Source: an uncultured Paracoccaceae bacterium (GTDB taxonomy: Bacteria > Pseudomonadota > Alphaproteobacteria > Rhodobacterales > Rhodobacteraceae). Taken from it: 64,000 nt of DNA. Position 1 is the stretch's first letter; the number at the start of each line of letters is the position of its first letter. The notes beneath the pieces were generated by a model that searched no databases, was not told where the DNA came from, and worked only from the letters and a program-made list of their open reading frames with translations. The position numbers and the translations under genes are program-made. Positions 1 through 10,883 of the stretch are shown here, piece by piece. The DNA is taken from NCBI GenBank assembly GCA_947487205.1, contig CANKVU010000021.1, positions 33,070-97,069 on the forward strand, given 5' to 3'.

Positions 1-292
1 GCTCGGAATGGCCCAGGATGACGTGGCTGGCGCCCGCATCGGCCAGCATCGCGGCCGACACGTCGCCGGTATGGGCGCCCGTCTCCTCCCAGTGGCAATC
101 CTGCCCGCCGACGGCGATGCTGGTGCCCGCGACCGCCCCGGCCAGGCGGTGGACCAGGGTCGCGGGGGGGCAGATCAGCAGCTCGGACCGGGCCTCGCCA
201 TGCGCGCCGGCCAGCGTCTCGACCATGCCGAGCGTGTCGGCGGTTCCGTTCATCTTCCAGTTTCCGGCGGCGAGCTTGCGTCTGTCGGCCAT
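1..292 (-). CDS. tpiA: Triosephosphate isomerase, C-terminus cut by window edge
   Basis: Interconverts dihydroxyacetone phosphate and glyceraldehyde 3-phosphate in cytosolic glycolysis/gluconeogenesis. The first 97 codons are present and read off the left edge. They carry the family N-terminus AGNWKMNG (active-site Asn and Lys, residues about 9-16), GGQDCH near residue 63, GAHTGDVSA near 71 and the catalytic-His region VILGHSE at the edge. The start is the ATG after a short purine-rich leader. It points away from the following deacetylase gene's 3' end, with about 105 bases between them. The identity is clear from these motifs. Confidence 0.95.
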   Translation of the reverse strand, partial: MADRRKLAAGNWKMNGTADTLGMVETLAGAHGEARSELLICPPATLVHRLAGAVAGTSIAVGGQDCHWEETGAHTGDVSAAMLADAGASHVILGHSE

Positions 293-397
293 GGGGCGCT
301 CCTGTCTGGTTCGGGTCCGGGGTACCGGCTTTCGGCCCCCGTCGAAAGGTGGTCGCTCGGGGGACGAACGCGGCGGGGGTGCGCCGCGATCCCCCGA

Positions 398-1516
398 TCA
401 GCGGAGCCGCGCCGCGAGCGCGGCGCTGCGCGCCTCCACGCGGGGATCGGGGGCGCCGGGGCGCGGGGCGTCGTTCAGGGTCGTGAACCAGTGCTCGGGG
501 GGATTGCGGCCGCGCCGGTTGCCGGGAAACGACAGCCCCCGCAGCACCGCCTCGGCGGCGGGGGGCAGGCGGTCGGGGATCGCGTGCCCGGCGAGCGTGG
601 CCCAGATCCCGGTCCAGAGCCGGCCCACGGACCACGGGTTGTAGCCGCCGCCGCCCAGCACCAGGAGCCGCGGCGCCATCGGCATCAGCGCGGCGAGCAG
701 CGCCCGGTGGGCGTTGTTGGTCATCGACAGGCGCGACAGCGGGTCCTCCTCCACCGCGTCGGCGCCGCATTGCAGGACGATGGCGTCGGGGCGGTGGCGG
801 GCCACCGCCGGCAGGATCACGCGTTCCGCGGCGAGGGCCAGGTCGGCGTCGCCGGCGCCGCGGGGCAGCGGCAGGTTCCAGACATTGCCCGCGCCCCGAT
901 CCTCCAGCGCGCCGGTGAAGGGCCAGCGGCGCTCCTCGTGGGTGGAGACGAGGAGCACCTCGGGCGTGTCGCGGAAGGCGTGATCGACGCCGTCGCAATG
1001 ATGCGCGTCGATGTCGACATAGGCCACGCGCCGCGCGCCGTGGTAGCGCAGGCTGAGGATGCCCAGGACGGGGTCGTTCAGGTAGCAGAACCCGTTGGCC
1101 CGGTCCGGCATCCCGTGATGGGTGCCGCCGCCCGGGTTGTGGACGATGCCGCCGGCGCGGAGCAGCGCCCCGGCCATGATCGAGCCGCCCGCCGCGGTCG
1201 CGGGGCGGCGGAACACCTCGCGGTAGACGGGGTTCGCCGCGGTGCCGAGGTTGTGGCGCGCCCGGGTGGCGGCGTCGACGCCCTGCTCGGCCTCGGCGCG
1301 GGCCAGGGCGGCGATGTAGTCGGGCGTGTGGAAGGCGTGGAGGGCGGCGGGCCGCGCGCGGGGCGAGGCGATGTAGCGCTCCGGCGGCAGCCAGCCCAGC
1401 GCGCGCGCCAGGTCGATCACGGTCGAGACGCGCGGCACCCGCAAGGGGTGGAGCGGGCCGTAGCTCGACCCGCGATAGATGGTGGAGCCGACGAACCGGA
1501 TCATCGGGGGCGCCAT
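398..1516 (-). CDS. Histone deacetylase-family hydrolase (AcuC/HdaH type)
   Basis: A zinc-dependent amidohydrolase of the arginase/deacetylase fold, 372 aa. Visible motifs are the His-rich loop HNPGGGTHHGM, the metal site YVDIDAHHCDGVDHAF (Asp/His ligands), a late Asp ligand in QCGADAVEEDPL and the glycine loop LGGGGYN. Such bacterial proteins act on acetylated lysine, acetylpolyamines or related amides; the substrate cannot be read here. The frame stays open about 430 bases upstream, but homology begins at the ATG giving MAPPMIRFV (a second ATG lies four codons on). It is divergent from the Nudix gene. Confidence 0.88.
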   Translation of the reverse strand: MAPPMIRFVGSTIYRGSSYGPLHPLRVPRVSTVIDLARALGWLPPERYIASPRARPAALHAFHTPDYIAALARAEAEQGVDAATRARHNLGTAANPVYREVFRRPATAAGGSIMAGALLRAGGIVHNPGGGTHHGMPDRANGFCYLNDPVLGILSLRYHGARRVAYVDIDAHHCDGVDHAFRDTPEVLLVSTHEERRWPFTGALEDRGAGNVWNLPLPRGAGDADLALAAERVILPAVARHRPDAIVLQCGADAVEEDPLSRLSMTNNAHRALLAALMPMAPRLLVLGGGGYNPWSVGRLWTGIWATLAGHAIPDRLPPAAEAVLRGLSFPGNRRGRNPPEHWFTTLNDAPRPGAPDPRVEARSAALAARLR

Positions 1517-1679
1517 GGACCGGCCGTCAACGAAATCTTCATCACGATCCGCAGGTATGGCGGCGCGGCCCGCGTTCAACACGGGTTGATCGGTCGATTC
1601 GCCGCGGTAGGATCGGTCGAAGGCGGGAAACGACCGGCCGGCAGCGTACCGGACCGGCGGCGGCGGCGGGAGGCAAGGG

Positions 1680-2153
1680 ATGGGCAGACGCGCGGGCGGC
1701 GCCAGGCCGGTGGCCCTGACGGATCTGGGCAAGCGGGACATGCGGGCCCAGTTCGCCGCGCTGTGCTGGCGCCGGCGGCAGGGCGAGCTCGAGGTCGTGC
1801 TGGTGACGAGCCGCGACAGCGGGCGATGGATCATCCCCAAGGGCTGGCCGATGGACGGCCGCACCCCCGCCGAGGCCGCCGCGATCGAGGCGCGGGAGGA
1901 GGCCGGCGTGACCGGCATCGCCTCGGAACGGTGCCTGGGCGTCTTCACCTATGCCAAGCGGCGGCTCGCCGGGGACCTGCCGGTGATCGTGGCCGTGTTC
2001 CCCGTCGAGGTGACCGCGACCCTCGCGACCTGGAGCGAGCACAAGGCGCGCAGCCGCCGCTGGGTCGGTCTGAAGAAGGCTGCGCGGCTCGTCTCCGACC
2101 CGGACCTGGCGCGGTTGCTGCAGGACCCGACCCTGCCCGGAACGCTGCGGTGA
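1680..2153 (+). CDS. Nudix hydrolase
   Basis: 157-aa cytosolic Nudix-fold enzyme that would hydrolyse a nucleoside-diphosphate-linked substrate. The Nudix helix reads KGWPMDG then IEAREEAGV (residues about 55-78). The EExG core is intact, but the usual first Glu and Arg of GX5EX7RE are replaced. The KGWP form resembles diphosphoinositol-polyphosphate-phosphohydrolase-like members common in alphaproteobacteria. The ATG sits just after GGGAGGCAAGG. Its TGA overlaps the GTG start of the DUF1178 gene, so the two are probably translationally coupled. Confidence 0.85.
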   Translation: MGRRAGGARPVALTDLGKRDMRAQFAALCWRRRQGELEVVLVTSRDSGRWIIPKGWPMDGRTPAEAAAIEAREEAGVTGIASERCLGVFTYAKRRLAGDLPVIVAVFPVEVTATLATWSEHKARSRRWVGLKKAARLVSDPDLARLLQDPTLPGTLR

Positions 2154-2536
2154 TCCGCTACGACCTGAGATGCGTCGCCGGCCACGCCTTCGACAGCTGG
2201 TTCGGCTCCGCCGCCGCCTTCGACACGCTGGCGGCGCGCGGCGCGATCGTCTGCCCCGAATGCGGCACGGATGCGGTCGAGAAGGCGCCGATGGCCCCGC
2301 GCGTCGTCACCGCCCCGGCGCCCGAGCGGCCCATCGACCGACTGCGCCGCCATCTGGAGGAGGAGGCCGATTACGTCGGCCGCGACTTCGCCGCCGAGGC
2401 CCGGGCGATCCATCGCGGCGAGGCGCCGGACCGCCCGATCTGGGGCGAGGCGCGCGGATCGGAGGCGCGCGAGCTCGCCGAGGAGGGTGTGGCGGTGCTG
2501 CCCCTGCCCTTCCGCCGCCGCTCGGGCCTGCAATGA
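2150..2536 (+). CDS. DUF1178 zinc-ribbon-like protein
   Basis: 128-aa small protein of unknown function, typical of alpha- and betaproteobacteria. It begins MIRYDLRCVAGHAFDSWF and has CPECG at about residue 37, then KAPMAPRV, all hallmarks of DUF1178; the CxxxH plus CPxCG pair suggests bound zinc. The start is a GTG overlapping the Nudix stop (GTGA), which fixes the frame. The C-terminal half is charged (LRRHLEEEADYVGRDFA) and ends in LPLPFRRR, also usual for the family. It converges with proS, whose stop lies 20 bases away. Confidence 0.85.
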   Translation: MIRYDLRCVAGHAFDSWFGSAAAFDTLAARGAIVCPECGTDAVEKAPMAPRVVTAPAPERPIDRLRRHLEEEADYVGRDFAAEARAIHRGEAPDRPIWGEARGSEARELAEEGVAVLPLPFRRRSGLQ

Positions 2537-2555
2537 GCGGCGCCGCGCCCGCCGC

Positions 2556-3890
2556 TCAGACGCCGTAGATCGCGCCCACCCGGTCGATCGCGGCCTCGAC
2601 CGACATCTCCTCGCTGTCGCCGGTCCGCCGGTCGGTCAGCTCGACCACGCCCGCGGCCAGCCCGCGCGGCCCCGCGGTGATCCGCCAGGGCAGGCCGATC
2701 AGGTCCATCGTGGCGAATTTCGCCCCCGCCCGCTCCTCCCGGTCGTCATAGAGGGGGTCGAGCCCCTTCGCCTTCAGCGCCGCCTCGACCCGCTCGCAGG
2801 CCGCGTCGCAGGCGCCGTCGCCCTGGCGCAGGTTGACGATGCCGCAATGGAACGGCGTCACCCCCTCGGGCCAGATAATGCCGGCCTCGTCGTGATGGGC
2901 CTCGATCAGCGCGCCCACCAGCCGGCTGACCCCGATCCCGTGGGAGCCCATGTGCACCGGGACCACCTGCCCGTCGGGCCCCGAGACGGTGGCGCCCATG
3001 GGCTCGGAATACTTGGTCCCGAAATAGAAGATCTGACCGACCTCGATCCCGCGGGAGGTCCGGCGGCGATCCTCGGGGATCTCGGCGAAGCGGGCCGCGT
3101 CGTGGGTCTCGTCGGTGCGGGCATAGGGCGCGGTCCAGTCCGCGCAGATCGCGCGCAGCGCCGCGGCGTCGTCGTAGTCGATCTGCCGGTCGCCGAGCCT
3201 CAGGTCGGTGATCGCGGCATCGTAGAACACCTCCGATTCGCCGGTCTCGGCCAGGACCAGGAATTCGTGCGTGTCGTCGCCGCCGATCGGCCCCGAATCG
3301 GCGCGCATCGGGATCGCCGTCAGGCCCATCCGCTCGTAGGAGCGCAGGTAGCTGACCATGTGCCGGTCATAGGCCACCATCGCGTCCTCGCGGCTGAGGT
3401 CGAACGTGTAGCCGTCCTTCATGTAGAATTCGCGCCCCCGCATGACGCCGAAGCGCGGCCGCACCTCGTCGCGGAACTTCCACTGGATGTGGTAGAGCGT
3501 CATCGGCAGGTCGCGGTAGGAGGCCACGTGGGAGCGGAAGATGTCGGTGATCATCTCCTCGTTCGTGGGCCCGTAGAGCAGGTCGCGCTCGTGGCGGTCG
3601 CGCAGGCGCAGCATCTCGGGCCCGTAGGCGTCGTAGCGGCCCGATTCGCGCCACAGGTCGGCGGATTGCAGCGTCGGCATCAGCATCGGCACATGGCCCG
3701 CGCGCTGCTGCTCCTCGTGCACGATCCGCTCGATGTTCCTGAGCACGCGGTAGCCCAGCGGCAGCCACGAATAGATCCCCGCCGCGGCCTGCTTGATCAT
3801 GCCCGCCCGGAGCATCAGCCGGTGGCTGGCGATCTGCGCCTCCGACGGCGTTTCCTTCAGGACGGGCAGGAAATAGCGGCTGAGGCGCAT
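2556..3890 (-). CDS. proS: Prolyl-tRNA synthetase, short alphaproteobacterial form
   Basis: Charges tRNA-Pro. At 444 aa it is the short class II form without the inserted editing domain found in the ~570-aa E. coli enzyme. It begins [13 protein letters not shown]; class II motif 1 is around [15 protein letters not shown], motif 2 around [23 protein letters not shown] (split here by position about 135-157) and motif 3 near the [16 protein letters not shown] segment. The C-terminal anticodon-binding domain ends [13 protein letters not shown]. The chosen ATG is the family start; the open frame runs 20 codons further upstream without homology. Confidence 0.95.
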   Translation of the reverse strand: MRLSRYFLPVLKETPSEAQIASHRLMLRAGMIKQAAAGIYSWLPLGYRVLRNIERIVHEEQQRAGHVPMLMPTLQSADLWRESGRYDAYGPEMLRLRDRHERDLLYGPTNEEMITDIFRSHVASYRDLPMTLYHIQWKFRDEVRPRFGVMRGREFYMKDGYTFDLSREDAMVAYDRHMVSYLRSYERMGLTAIPMRADSGPIGGDDTHEFLVLAETGESEVFYDAAITDLRLGDRQIDYDDAAALRAICADWTAPYARTDETHDAARFAEIPEDRRRTSRGIEVGQIFYFGTKYSEPMGATVSGPDGQVVPVHMGSHGIGVSRLVGALIEAHHDEAGIIWPEGVTPFHCGIVNLRQGDGACDAACERVEAALKAKGLDPLYDDREERAGAKFATMDLIGLPWRITAGPRGLAAGVVELTDRRTGDSEEMSVEAAIDRVGAIYGV

Positions 3891-4020
3891 GGGGCGGGCT
3901 CCCTCTCTCCAAGGCCCCGTTTGGCTAGGCCATCGCGCCCCCTGCCGCAAGTGCCCTTCACCCTTTGCGAAAATACCCTCCCCGAAGGGTCGGGCCGGGG
4001 CCCGCAGCCCCCCGCGGGGG

Positions 4021-4821
4021 TCATTCGCGCCAGTGATCGGCCACCCAGGGCGCGGGGCGGATGAAGTGGCGCAGGTGGTGCAGGGCGGTCTGGTCGTAGC
4101 GGCCGCGCGCCAGGTCGGCCAGGTGGTCGCGCGCCGAGCCCGCCCGGCCCTTGCCGTAGCGCCCCTCGATCGCGTGCTGCGGCGTCAGCTGGCCGGGAAA
4201 GATGACGATCCGCGCCCCGGCCGGCAGCGTCGGCGCCAGCGCGTAGTTCAGCGGGAAGGGCCGGCGGCAATGGCGGCGGAAATGCACCACCCAGCCGCGC
4301 GGGAACAGCCCGACACCGCCCGGCGCGTTGCGGGTGACGAAGCGCTGCTCGAACCCGTATTCGGCGGCGATGCCGGCGGGATCGGCGGCGAAGCGGCGCT
4401 GCAGCGGCGCGAGCTTGCCCACGGGGAAGCGGAACACGCTGGTCTGTCCCAGCCGCTCCAGCGGATTGGCGGGGTTGCGCGACAGGATCACGTCGTCGGG
4501 GTCGCCGTGATCGAAGAACGCGTCGAGCGATCCCGTCACCACCAGGTCGAGGTCGAGGAACAGGACCGGCCCCGCAAGGTCGCCCAGCCGCTCCCCCCAG
4601 AGCCGCGACTTGGGCCAGATGCCGCGCGTCGTCTTCGGGATCTCGTAATCGATCTCGGGCAGCGGCTGCGTCTCGACCTCCGCGCGGATGCCGCGGGGGT
4701 CGTCGCAGAAGCACACGAAGCGGAACGGCGGCGTGATGTTGCGCGCCACCATCGCCCAGAGGCGGTTGATGTAGGGCGGGCCGTACTTGCGGCCCCAGTT
4801 GATGCAGACGACCTGTTTCAT
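4021..4821 (-). CDS. Glycosyltransferase-like protein
   Basis: 266-aa soluble protein with the look of a GT-A glycosyltransferase. The N-terminus [14 protein letters not shown] precedes [16 protein letters not shown] (about residues 91-106), which matches the DxD nucleotide-sugar/metal site of GT8-like enzymes. A late YGKG and the aromatic C-terminus are seen in similar Rhodobacterales proteins. It lies downstream of nothing obvious and is divergent from the permease gene. The acceptor and donor cannot be inferred; a surface polysaccharide role is a guess. Confidence 0.7.
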   Translation of the reverse strand: MKQVVCINWGRKYGPPYINRLWAMVARNITPPFRFVCFCDDPRGIRAEVETQPLPEIDYEIPKTTRGIWPKSRLWGERLGDLAGPVLFLDLDLVVTGSLDAFFDHGDPDDVILSRNPANPLERLGQTSVFRFPVGKLAPLQRRFAADPAGIAAEYGFEQRFVTRNAPGGVGLFPRGWVVHFRRHCRRPFPLNYALAPTLPAGARIVIFPGQLTPQHAIEGRYGKGRAGSARDHLADLARGRYDQTALHHLRHFIRPAPWVADHWRE

Positions 4822-4931
4822 CGCCGCGCGATGTAGCCCCGCGGGGCCGCCGCGGCGAGCCCCCTTCGTCTTGCACGACGGCGGGTCATCGGGGACAAGG
4901 GGGGGTCCCGTCCCCCGGAGCCCGACCGACG

Positions 4932-6032
4932 ATGGCCCTGCCCGTCCGCGACCAGATGAAGTACTGGGGTGCCGCGCTCGCGGTGTTCCTCTTGCTGCTG
5001 TGGTGGCTGGGCGACGTGATCCTGCCCTTCGTGCTGGGCGCGGCGGTGGCCTACCTGCTCGACCCGGTGGCCGACCGGCTGCAGAAGCTGGGGCTCAGCC
5101 GCGCGCTGGCGGTGGCGATCATCACCATCGCCATGATCCTGCTGTTCGTGGCCCTGGTGATCCTGGTGATCCCGACCCTGATCGGCCAGGCCGTGTCGCT
5201 GGGCGAGCGGATCGCCAACCTCATCGACGAGGCACCCGAGACGGTGAGCGGCCTGCAGGTCTGGCTGTCCGACACTTACCCCGCCATGGTGGAGCGGTTC
5301 CCGGAGGCCGGCGATCTGGAGGCGACGCTGCAGCGGATCCTGGGCAATGCCGCCGAGGCCGTGCGCCAGCGCGCGGGCTCGCTGATCGAGGGCGCGCTCG
5401 CCTCGGTCTCGGGGGTGTTCAACGTGATCGTGCTGTTCGTGATCGTGCCGGTCGTGGCGGTCTACCTGCTGATCGACTGGGACCGGATCATGGACCAGAT
5501 CGACAGCCTGCTGCCGCGCGAGCACGCCCCCACGCTGCGGAACCTCGCCCGCGAGATCGACCGGACGCTGGCCTCCTTCGTGCGCGGACAGGGGCTCGTC
5601 TGCCTGATCCTGGGCAGCTATTACGCGCTGGCGCTGGGGCTGGTGGGGCTGCAATTCGGCTTCATCATCGGGGCGATCGCGGGGTTTTTGACCTTCATCC
5701 CCTATGTCGGCGCGCTGGTGGGGGGGGTGCTGGCGATCGGGCTGGCGCTGTTCCAGTTCTGGGGCGACTGGCTGTGGCTCGTCGCCGTCTGGGCGATCTT
5801 CCAGTCGGGCCAGTTCGTGGAGGGCAATTTCCTGACTCCGAAGCTGGTGGGCGATTCGGTCGGCCTGCACCCGGTCTGGCTCCTCTTCGCGCTGTCGGCC
5901 TTCGGCTCGCTCTTCGGCTTCGTGGGGTTGCTGGTGGCGGTGCCGGTGGCCGCCGCGATGGGGGTGATCGCGCGGTTCCTGACCCGGCGCTACCGGCAGA
6001 GCGCGCTCTATCGCGGGACGAACGCGGAATGA
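4932..6032 (+). CDS. AI-2E family (PerM-type) transporter
   Basis: 366-aa inner-membrane protein of the PF01594 family, with paired hydrophobic segments near residues 14-48 and 58-88 and a cluster of helices from about 200 to 345. The family motif region around VGALVGGVLAIGLALFQFWG and the terminal LVAVPVAAAMGVIARFL are present. Members export small molecules or act as Na+/H+ antiporters, so the substrate is open. Its TGA overlaps the ATG of the next gene (ATGA), giving the conserved alphaproteobacterial run permease-hdaA-ppk. Confidence 0.9.
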   Translation: MALPVRDQMKYWGAALAVFLLLLWWLGDVILPFVLGAAVAYLLDPVADRLQKLGLSRALAVAIITIAMILLFVALVILVIPTLIGQAVSLGERIANLIDEAPETVSGLQVWLSDTYPAMVERFPEAGDLEATLQRILGNAAEAVRQRAGSLIEGALASVSGVFNVIVLFVIVPVVAVYLLIDWDRIMDQIDSLLPREHAPTLRNLAREIDRTLASFVRGQGLVCLILGSYYALALGLVGLQFGFIIGAIAGFLTFIPYVGALVGGVLAIGLALFQFWGDWLWLVAVWAIFQSGQFVEGNFLTPKLVGDSVGLHPVWLLFALSAFGSLFGFVGLLVAVPVAAAMGVIARFLTRRYRQSALYRGTNAE

Positions 6033-6744
6033 CGCCCGAACAGCTCGCCCTCGACCTTGCGCCGCGCCCGGCGCTGGGACGCGAGAGCTTCGTCGCGACG
6101 CGCTCGAACGCGCGCGCCCGCGCGATGGTCGAGGGCGGGCGCTGGCCCGGCGGGCGGCTGGCGCTGACCGGCCCGGCGGCGTCGGGCAAGACCCATCTCG
6201 CCCATGTCTGGGCGGGCGATGCCGGGGCGCTGATCGTCGGCGCCCGCGACCTGCCCCGCTACGACATCGCGACGCTCGCGGGCGCGGGCCGGATCGCCGT
6301 CGAGGACGTGCCCGCCATCGCCGGGAACCGCGCGGCCGAGACGGGGCTGTTCCACCTCTACAACCGCCTGCAGGCGGAACGCGGGCGGCTTCTGGTCACC
6401 GGGCGGGAGGCGCCGTCGCATTGGCCGCTGGACCTGCCGGACCTGCGCTCGCGCCTGTCGGCGCTGATGGTGGCCGAGCTTCTGGCGCCCGACGACGCGC
6501 TTCTGGGGGCGCTCCTGGAAAAGCAGTTCGTCGATCGCAACCTCGCCCCGCCGGACGCGGTGCTGCGCTTCCTCGTCACCCGGATGACGCGCTCGGCCGA
6601 GGCGGCGCGCGACGTGGCCGCCGAGATCGACCGCCTGTCGCTCGCCCGGCGGCGCCCCGTCACCGTGCCGCTGGCCAAGCTGGCGCTGGAGCGGCTGGCG
6701 GCGGCGCCATCGCCGTGTCACACTTTCCCGCCAGAAGACGCATC

Positions 6745-6748
<4 letters not shown>
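6029..6748 (+). CDS. hdaA: DnaA-related regulatory protein HdaA (RIDA)
   Basis: 239-aa AAA+ relative of DnaA without the DNA-binding domain IV. It begins MTPEQLALDLAPRPA, where the QLxL/LxLAP sliding-clamp motif sits, as in Hda. A Walker A-like GPAASGKTHLAHVW is at about residues 51-64, a Walker B region at RIAVEDVPAI, and the sensor area at DLRSRLSALMVAEL. In alphaproteobacteria HdaA with the clamp stimulates ATP hydrolysis on DnaA to prevent re-initiation. It is coupled by ATGA overlaps to the permease upstream and ppk downstream. Confidence 0.9.
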
Positions 6749-8922
<2,174 letters not shown>

Positions 8923-8926
8923 CGGG

Positions 8927-9556
8927 TCAGGCCGGGGTCGGCAGGTAGGCCTGCGGCGAGAGCGCCGCGTAGGGCGCGGCCGGGAACGGGTCGCGCCGCT
9001 CGGCCAGGGCGGGGAAGACCCGCAGCAGGTCGGCGCGCGCGTCGCGGTCGAGCCGGTCGAGGCGCGCGGCCTCGGGCCGGTAGGAGCCGATCCAGAGCCC
9101 GGCGGCCGAGATCACCTCGTGCCGGTCGAAGGCCAGCGCATAGAGCGGCCTGTCGTCCTGGGTGCGGTCGCGCCAGGCCGCGTCGGTGCCCCGCGCGAGC
9201 GCCGCGGCCGGCACGAAGGCGGCCGGCGCGTCGAGATCGGCGCCGAGCAGGTAGGCGGGCAGCAGCACCGGCTGTCCGGGCCCGAGCGCGGCGGTCCGGG
9301 CGGGCATCATCGGCCCGACGGCGCGGGGCGCGAGCCGGATCGCTGCCGCGTCCGGGTCGGCCGCCACGGCGGCGGCGAGCGACAGGCGCAGCACCAGCCG
9401 CAGCGGGCGCAGGCCGTTGTCGCGGGTCACGCACAGATCGCCGGGGCGCAGAAGGTCGGCGCGGCGCAGGCCGCACGGGGTGCGGATCTGGGTGTCGCCC
9501 GAGACGCCCGGCAGGCGATCTGGATCGGGATCGGGATCGGTGAGGCGCATCGGCAT
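8927..9556 (-). CDS. Hint-domain protein (Hedgehog/intein-like, divergent)
   Basis: 209 aa from the first ATG (MPMRL; a second ATG two codons on is equally possible). The segment IRTPCGLRRADLLRPGDLCVTRDNG matches the A-block of the Hint_2 domains abundant in Rhodobacterales. A later block runs LAPRAVGPMMPARTAALGPGQPVLL. The self-processing Cys that normally precedes the first strand is absent, so autoproteolysis is doubtful. The C-terminal half (about 110-209) is rich in Asp/Arg and ends in an unstructured tail. The function of these stand-alone Hint proteins is unknown. Confidence 0.65.
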   Translation of the reverse strand: MPMRLTDPDPDPDRLPGVSGDTQIRTPCGLRRADLLRPGDLCVTRDNGLRPLRLVLRLSLAAAVAADPDAAAIRLAPRAVGPMMPARTAALGPGQPVLLPAYLLGADLDAPAAFVPAAALARGTDAAWRDRTQDDRPLYALAFDRHEVISAAGLWIGSYRPEAARLDRLDRDARADLLRVFPALAERRDPFPAAPYAALSPQAYLPTPA

Positions 9557-9667
9557 CCCTGCTCGTTGGACGCGGAGATCATGCGCGCCCCCTGCGGCGA
9601 AAATGCGGCGGAACGCGGGCCCCGCGGGGGCCGTTGAGGCCATTCCGCACGTCCCGGAGGGCGCCCC

Positions 9668-10099
9668 ATGCGCAGCACGTTCGACCGTATCCGGCAGGCG
9701 CTCCTCTTCGAGGCGATCGGGCTGTGCCTGTCCGTCCCGCTGGGCAGCCTGCTGCTGGGCCATTCGCTGGCCGAGATCGGCGTCTTCGCCGCCATCGCCA
9801 GCGTCGCGGCGACGGTCTGGAACTATGTCTACAACCTCGCCTTCGACACGCTGCTGCGACGCTGGACCGGCAGCGTCCGCAAGAGCGTGCCCGTGCGGGT
9901 CCTGCACGCGGTGGTGTTCGAGACGGTGCTGGTCCTGGCGCTGCTGCCGGTGGCGGCGTGGTGGCTGGGGGTGGGGCTGTGGCCGGCCTTCGTCGCCGAT
10001 GCGGGGCTGTCGGCGTTCTACCTCGTCTATGCGTTCGTCTTCACCTGGGCCTACGACGCGCTGTTCCCGGCCCCGGCCGCAGAAGCCCGCGCGCGATGA
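9668..10099 (+). CDS. PACE-family efflux transporter
   Basis: 143-aa inner-membrane protein with four predicted helices in two tandem 'bacterial transmembrane pair' repeats (about residues 11-60 and 72-135). Conserved PACE features are the amphipathic Glu in LLFEAIGL, WNYVYNLAFD, RVLHAVVFE, PVAAWWLG and the final TWAYDALFP. Characterised members (AceI) export chlorhexidine and short diamines by proton exchange. The ATG follows CCGGAGGGCGCCCC, a good ribosome site. Its 3' end overlaps the convergent membrane-protein gene by 59 bases. Confidence 0.87.
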   Translation: MRSTFDRIRQALLFEAIGLCLSVPLGSLLLGHSLAEIGVFAAIASVAATVWNYVYNLAFDTLLRRWTGSVRKSVPVRVLHAVVFETVLVLALLPVAAWWLGVGLWPAFVADAGLSAFYLVYAFVFTWAYDALFPAPAAEARAR

Positions 10100-10883
10100 C
10101 CAGAAGGGCGCCCGTCAGCACCAGCGGCAGCACCGCGAGGCGGACGATGAACACCGCCAGCAGGCCGATCAGGCTGGCGATCAGCTCGTCGGCGCGCTCG
10201 GAGAGGTTCACCGCGAGCTGCTGGTAGCTTTCCACCTGGCCCATCATCGCGCGCCAGCCGCCCGGCGCCTCGGCCAGGGCGTCGTCCTCGACGGTGGCGG
10301 TGATCTCGGCTACGATGCGCTGGTGGTCGGCCCAGCTGCGTTCGGTCAGGGCGTCGGCGGCGAGGCCCGACAGGAGGAAGGCCAGCGGCAGGCCGAGGCC
10401 CAGGACCGCGCCGTAGGTGGCGAGCCGGCGCGGGAGCCCGCCCACGCCCCGCCCCGCCCCGGCGAGGAGCGCCCCCAGCAGGGCGCCGAGCGCCACCATC
10501 GCGAACCCCACCGCGCCGAGCGGCCCCATGGCGACGGCGATGGCGGCGGCGGCCAGCATCACCGCGAAGACCACGCCCGCGATCCGCTCCACCGTGTCGT
10601 CGAGCGGTTCCAGGAATTTCAGGGGTTGAGCCGATCCCTGCCCGACGAGCGACACGCCGACCTCCAGCTCCTGCGCGGAGGAGAGGAAGGCGTTGAGCGT
10701 CCGGAGCGTCACGTAGGTCGCCGTGGCGCCCACCGCGATCTGGCGGGCATAGCGCTCCGCCGCGCCGGTCTGCGGCAGGTCGCGGTGGTGGATCGCCGCC
10801 CAGAGCGACAGGGCGGCGACCACGAGCAGGAAGAGGGCGCGGAGGCTAGATGTCCGCGCGGATGGTCTCGTTTCTCGGGTCAT
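10041..10883 (-). CDS. Uncharacterised multi-pass membrane protein
   Basis: 280 aa, not recognised as a named family. It starts at the ATG giving MTRETRPSARTSS and has a signal-anchor-like helix at about 15-31, two long hydrophobic stretches near 100-145, one near 160-180 and one near 230-265. Between helices 4 and 5 lies a soluble stretch with VEDDALAEAPGGWRAMMGQVESYQQ. The start overlaps the end of the dimethylglycine-dehydrogenase-like gene by 38 bases, so it is probably co-transcribed. A DUF-type integral membrane protein is all that can be said. Confidence 0.6.
   Translation of the reverse strand: MTRETRPSARTSSLRALFLLVVAALSLWAAIHHRDLPQTGAAERYARQIAVGATATYVTLRTLNAFLSSAQELEVGVSLVGQGSAQPLKFLEPLDDTVERIAGVVFAVMLAAAAIAVAMGPLGAVGFAMVALGALLGALLAGAGRGVGGLPRRLATYGAVLGLGLPLAFLLSGLAADALTERSWADHQRIVAEITATVEDDALAEAPGGWRAMMGQVESYQQLAVNLSERADELIASLIGLLAVFIVRLAVLPLVLTGALLVIARGLLRPGPGTARRRPR

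Noticed and set aside
8..2536. 842-codon open frame on the plus strand over the left end
   Set aside because: Antisense to tpiA and the deacetylase gene for most of its length, a GC-rich shadow; only its 3' end (from GTG 2150) is the real DUF1178 gene.
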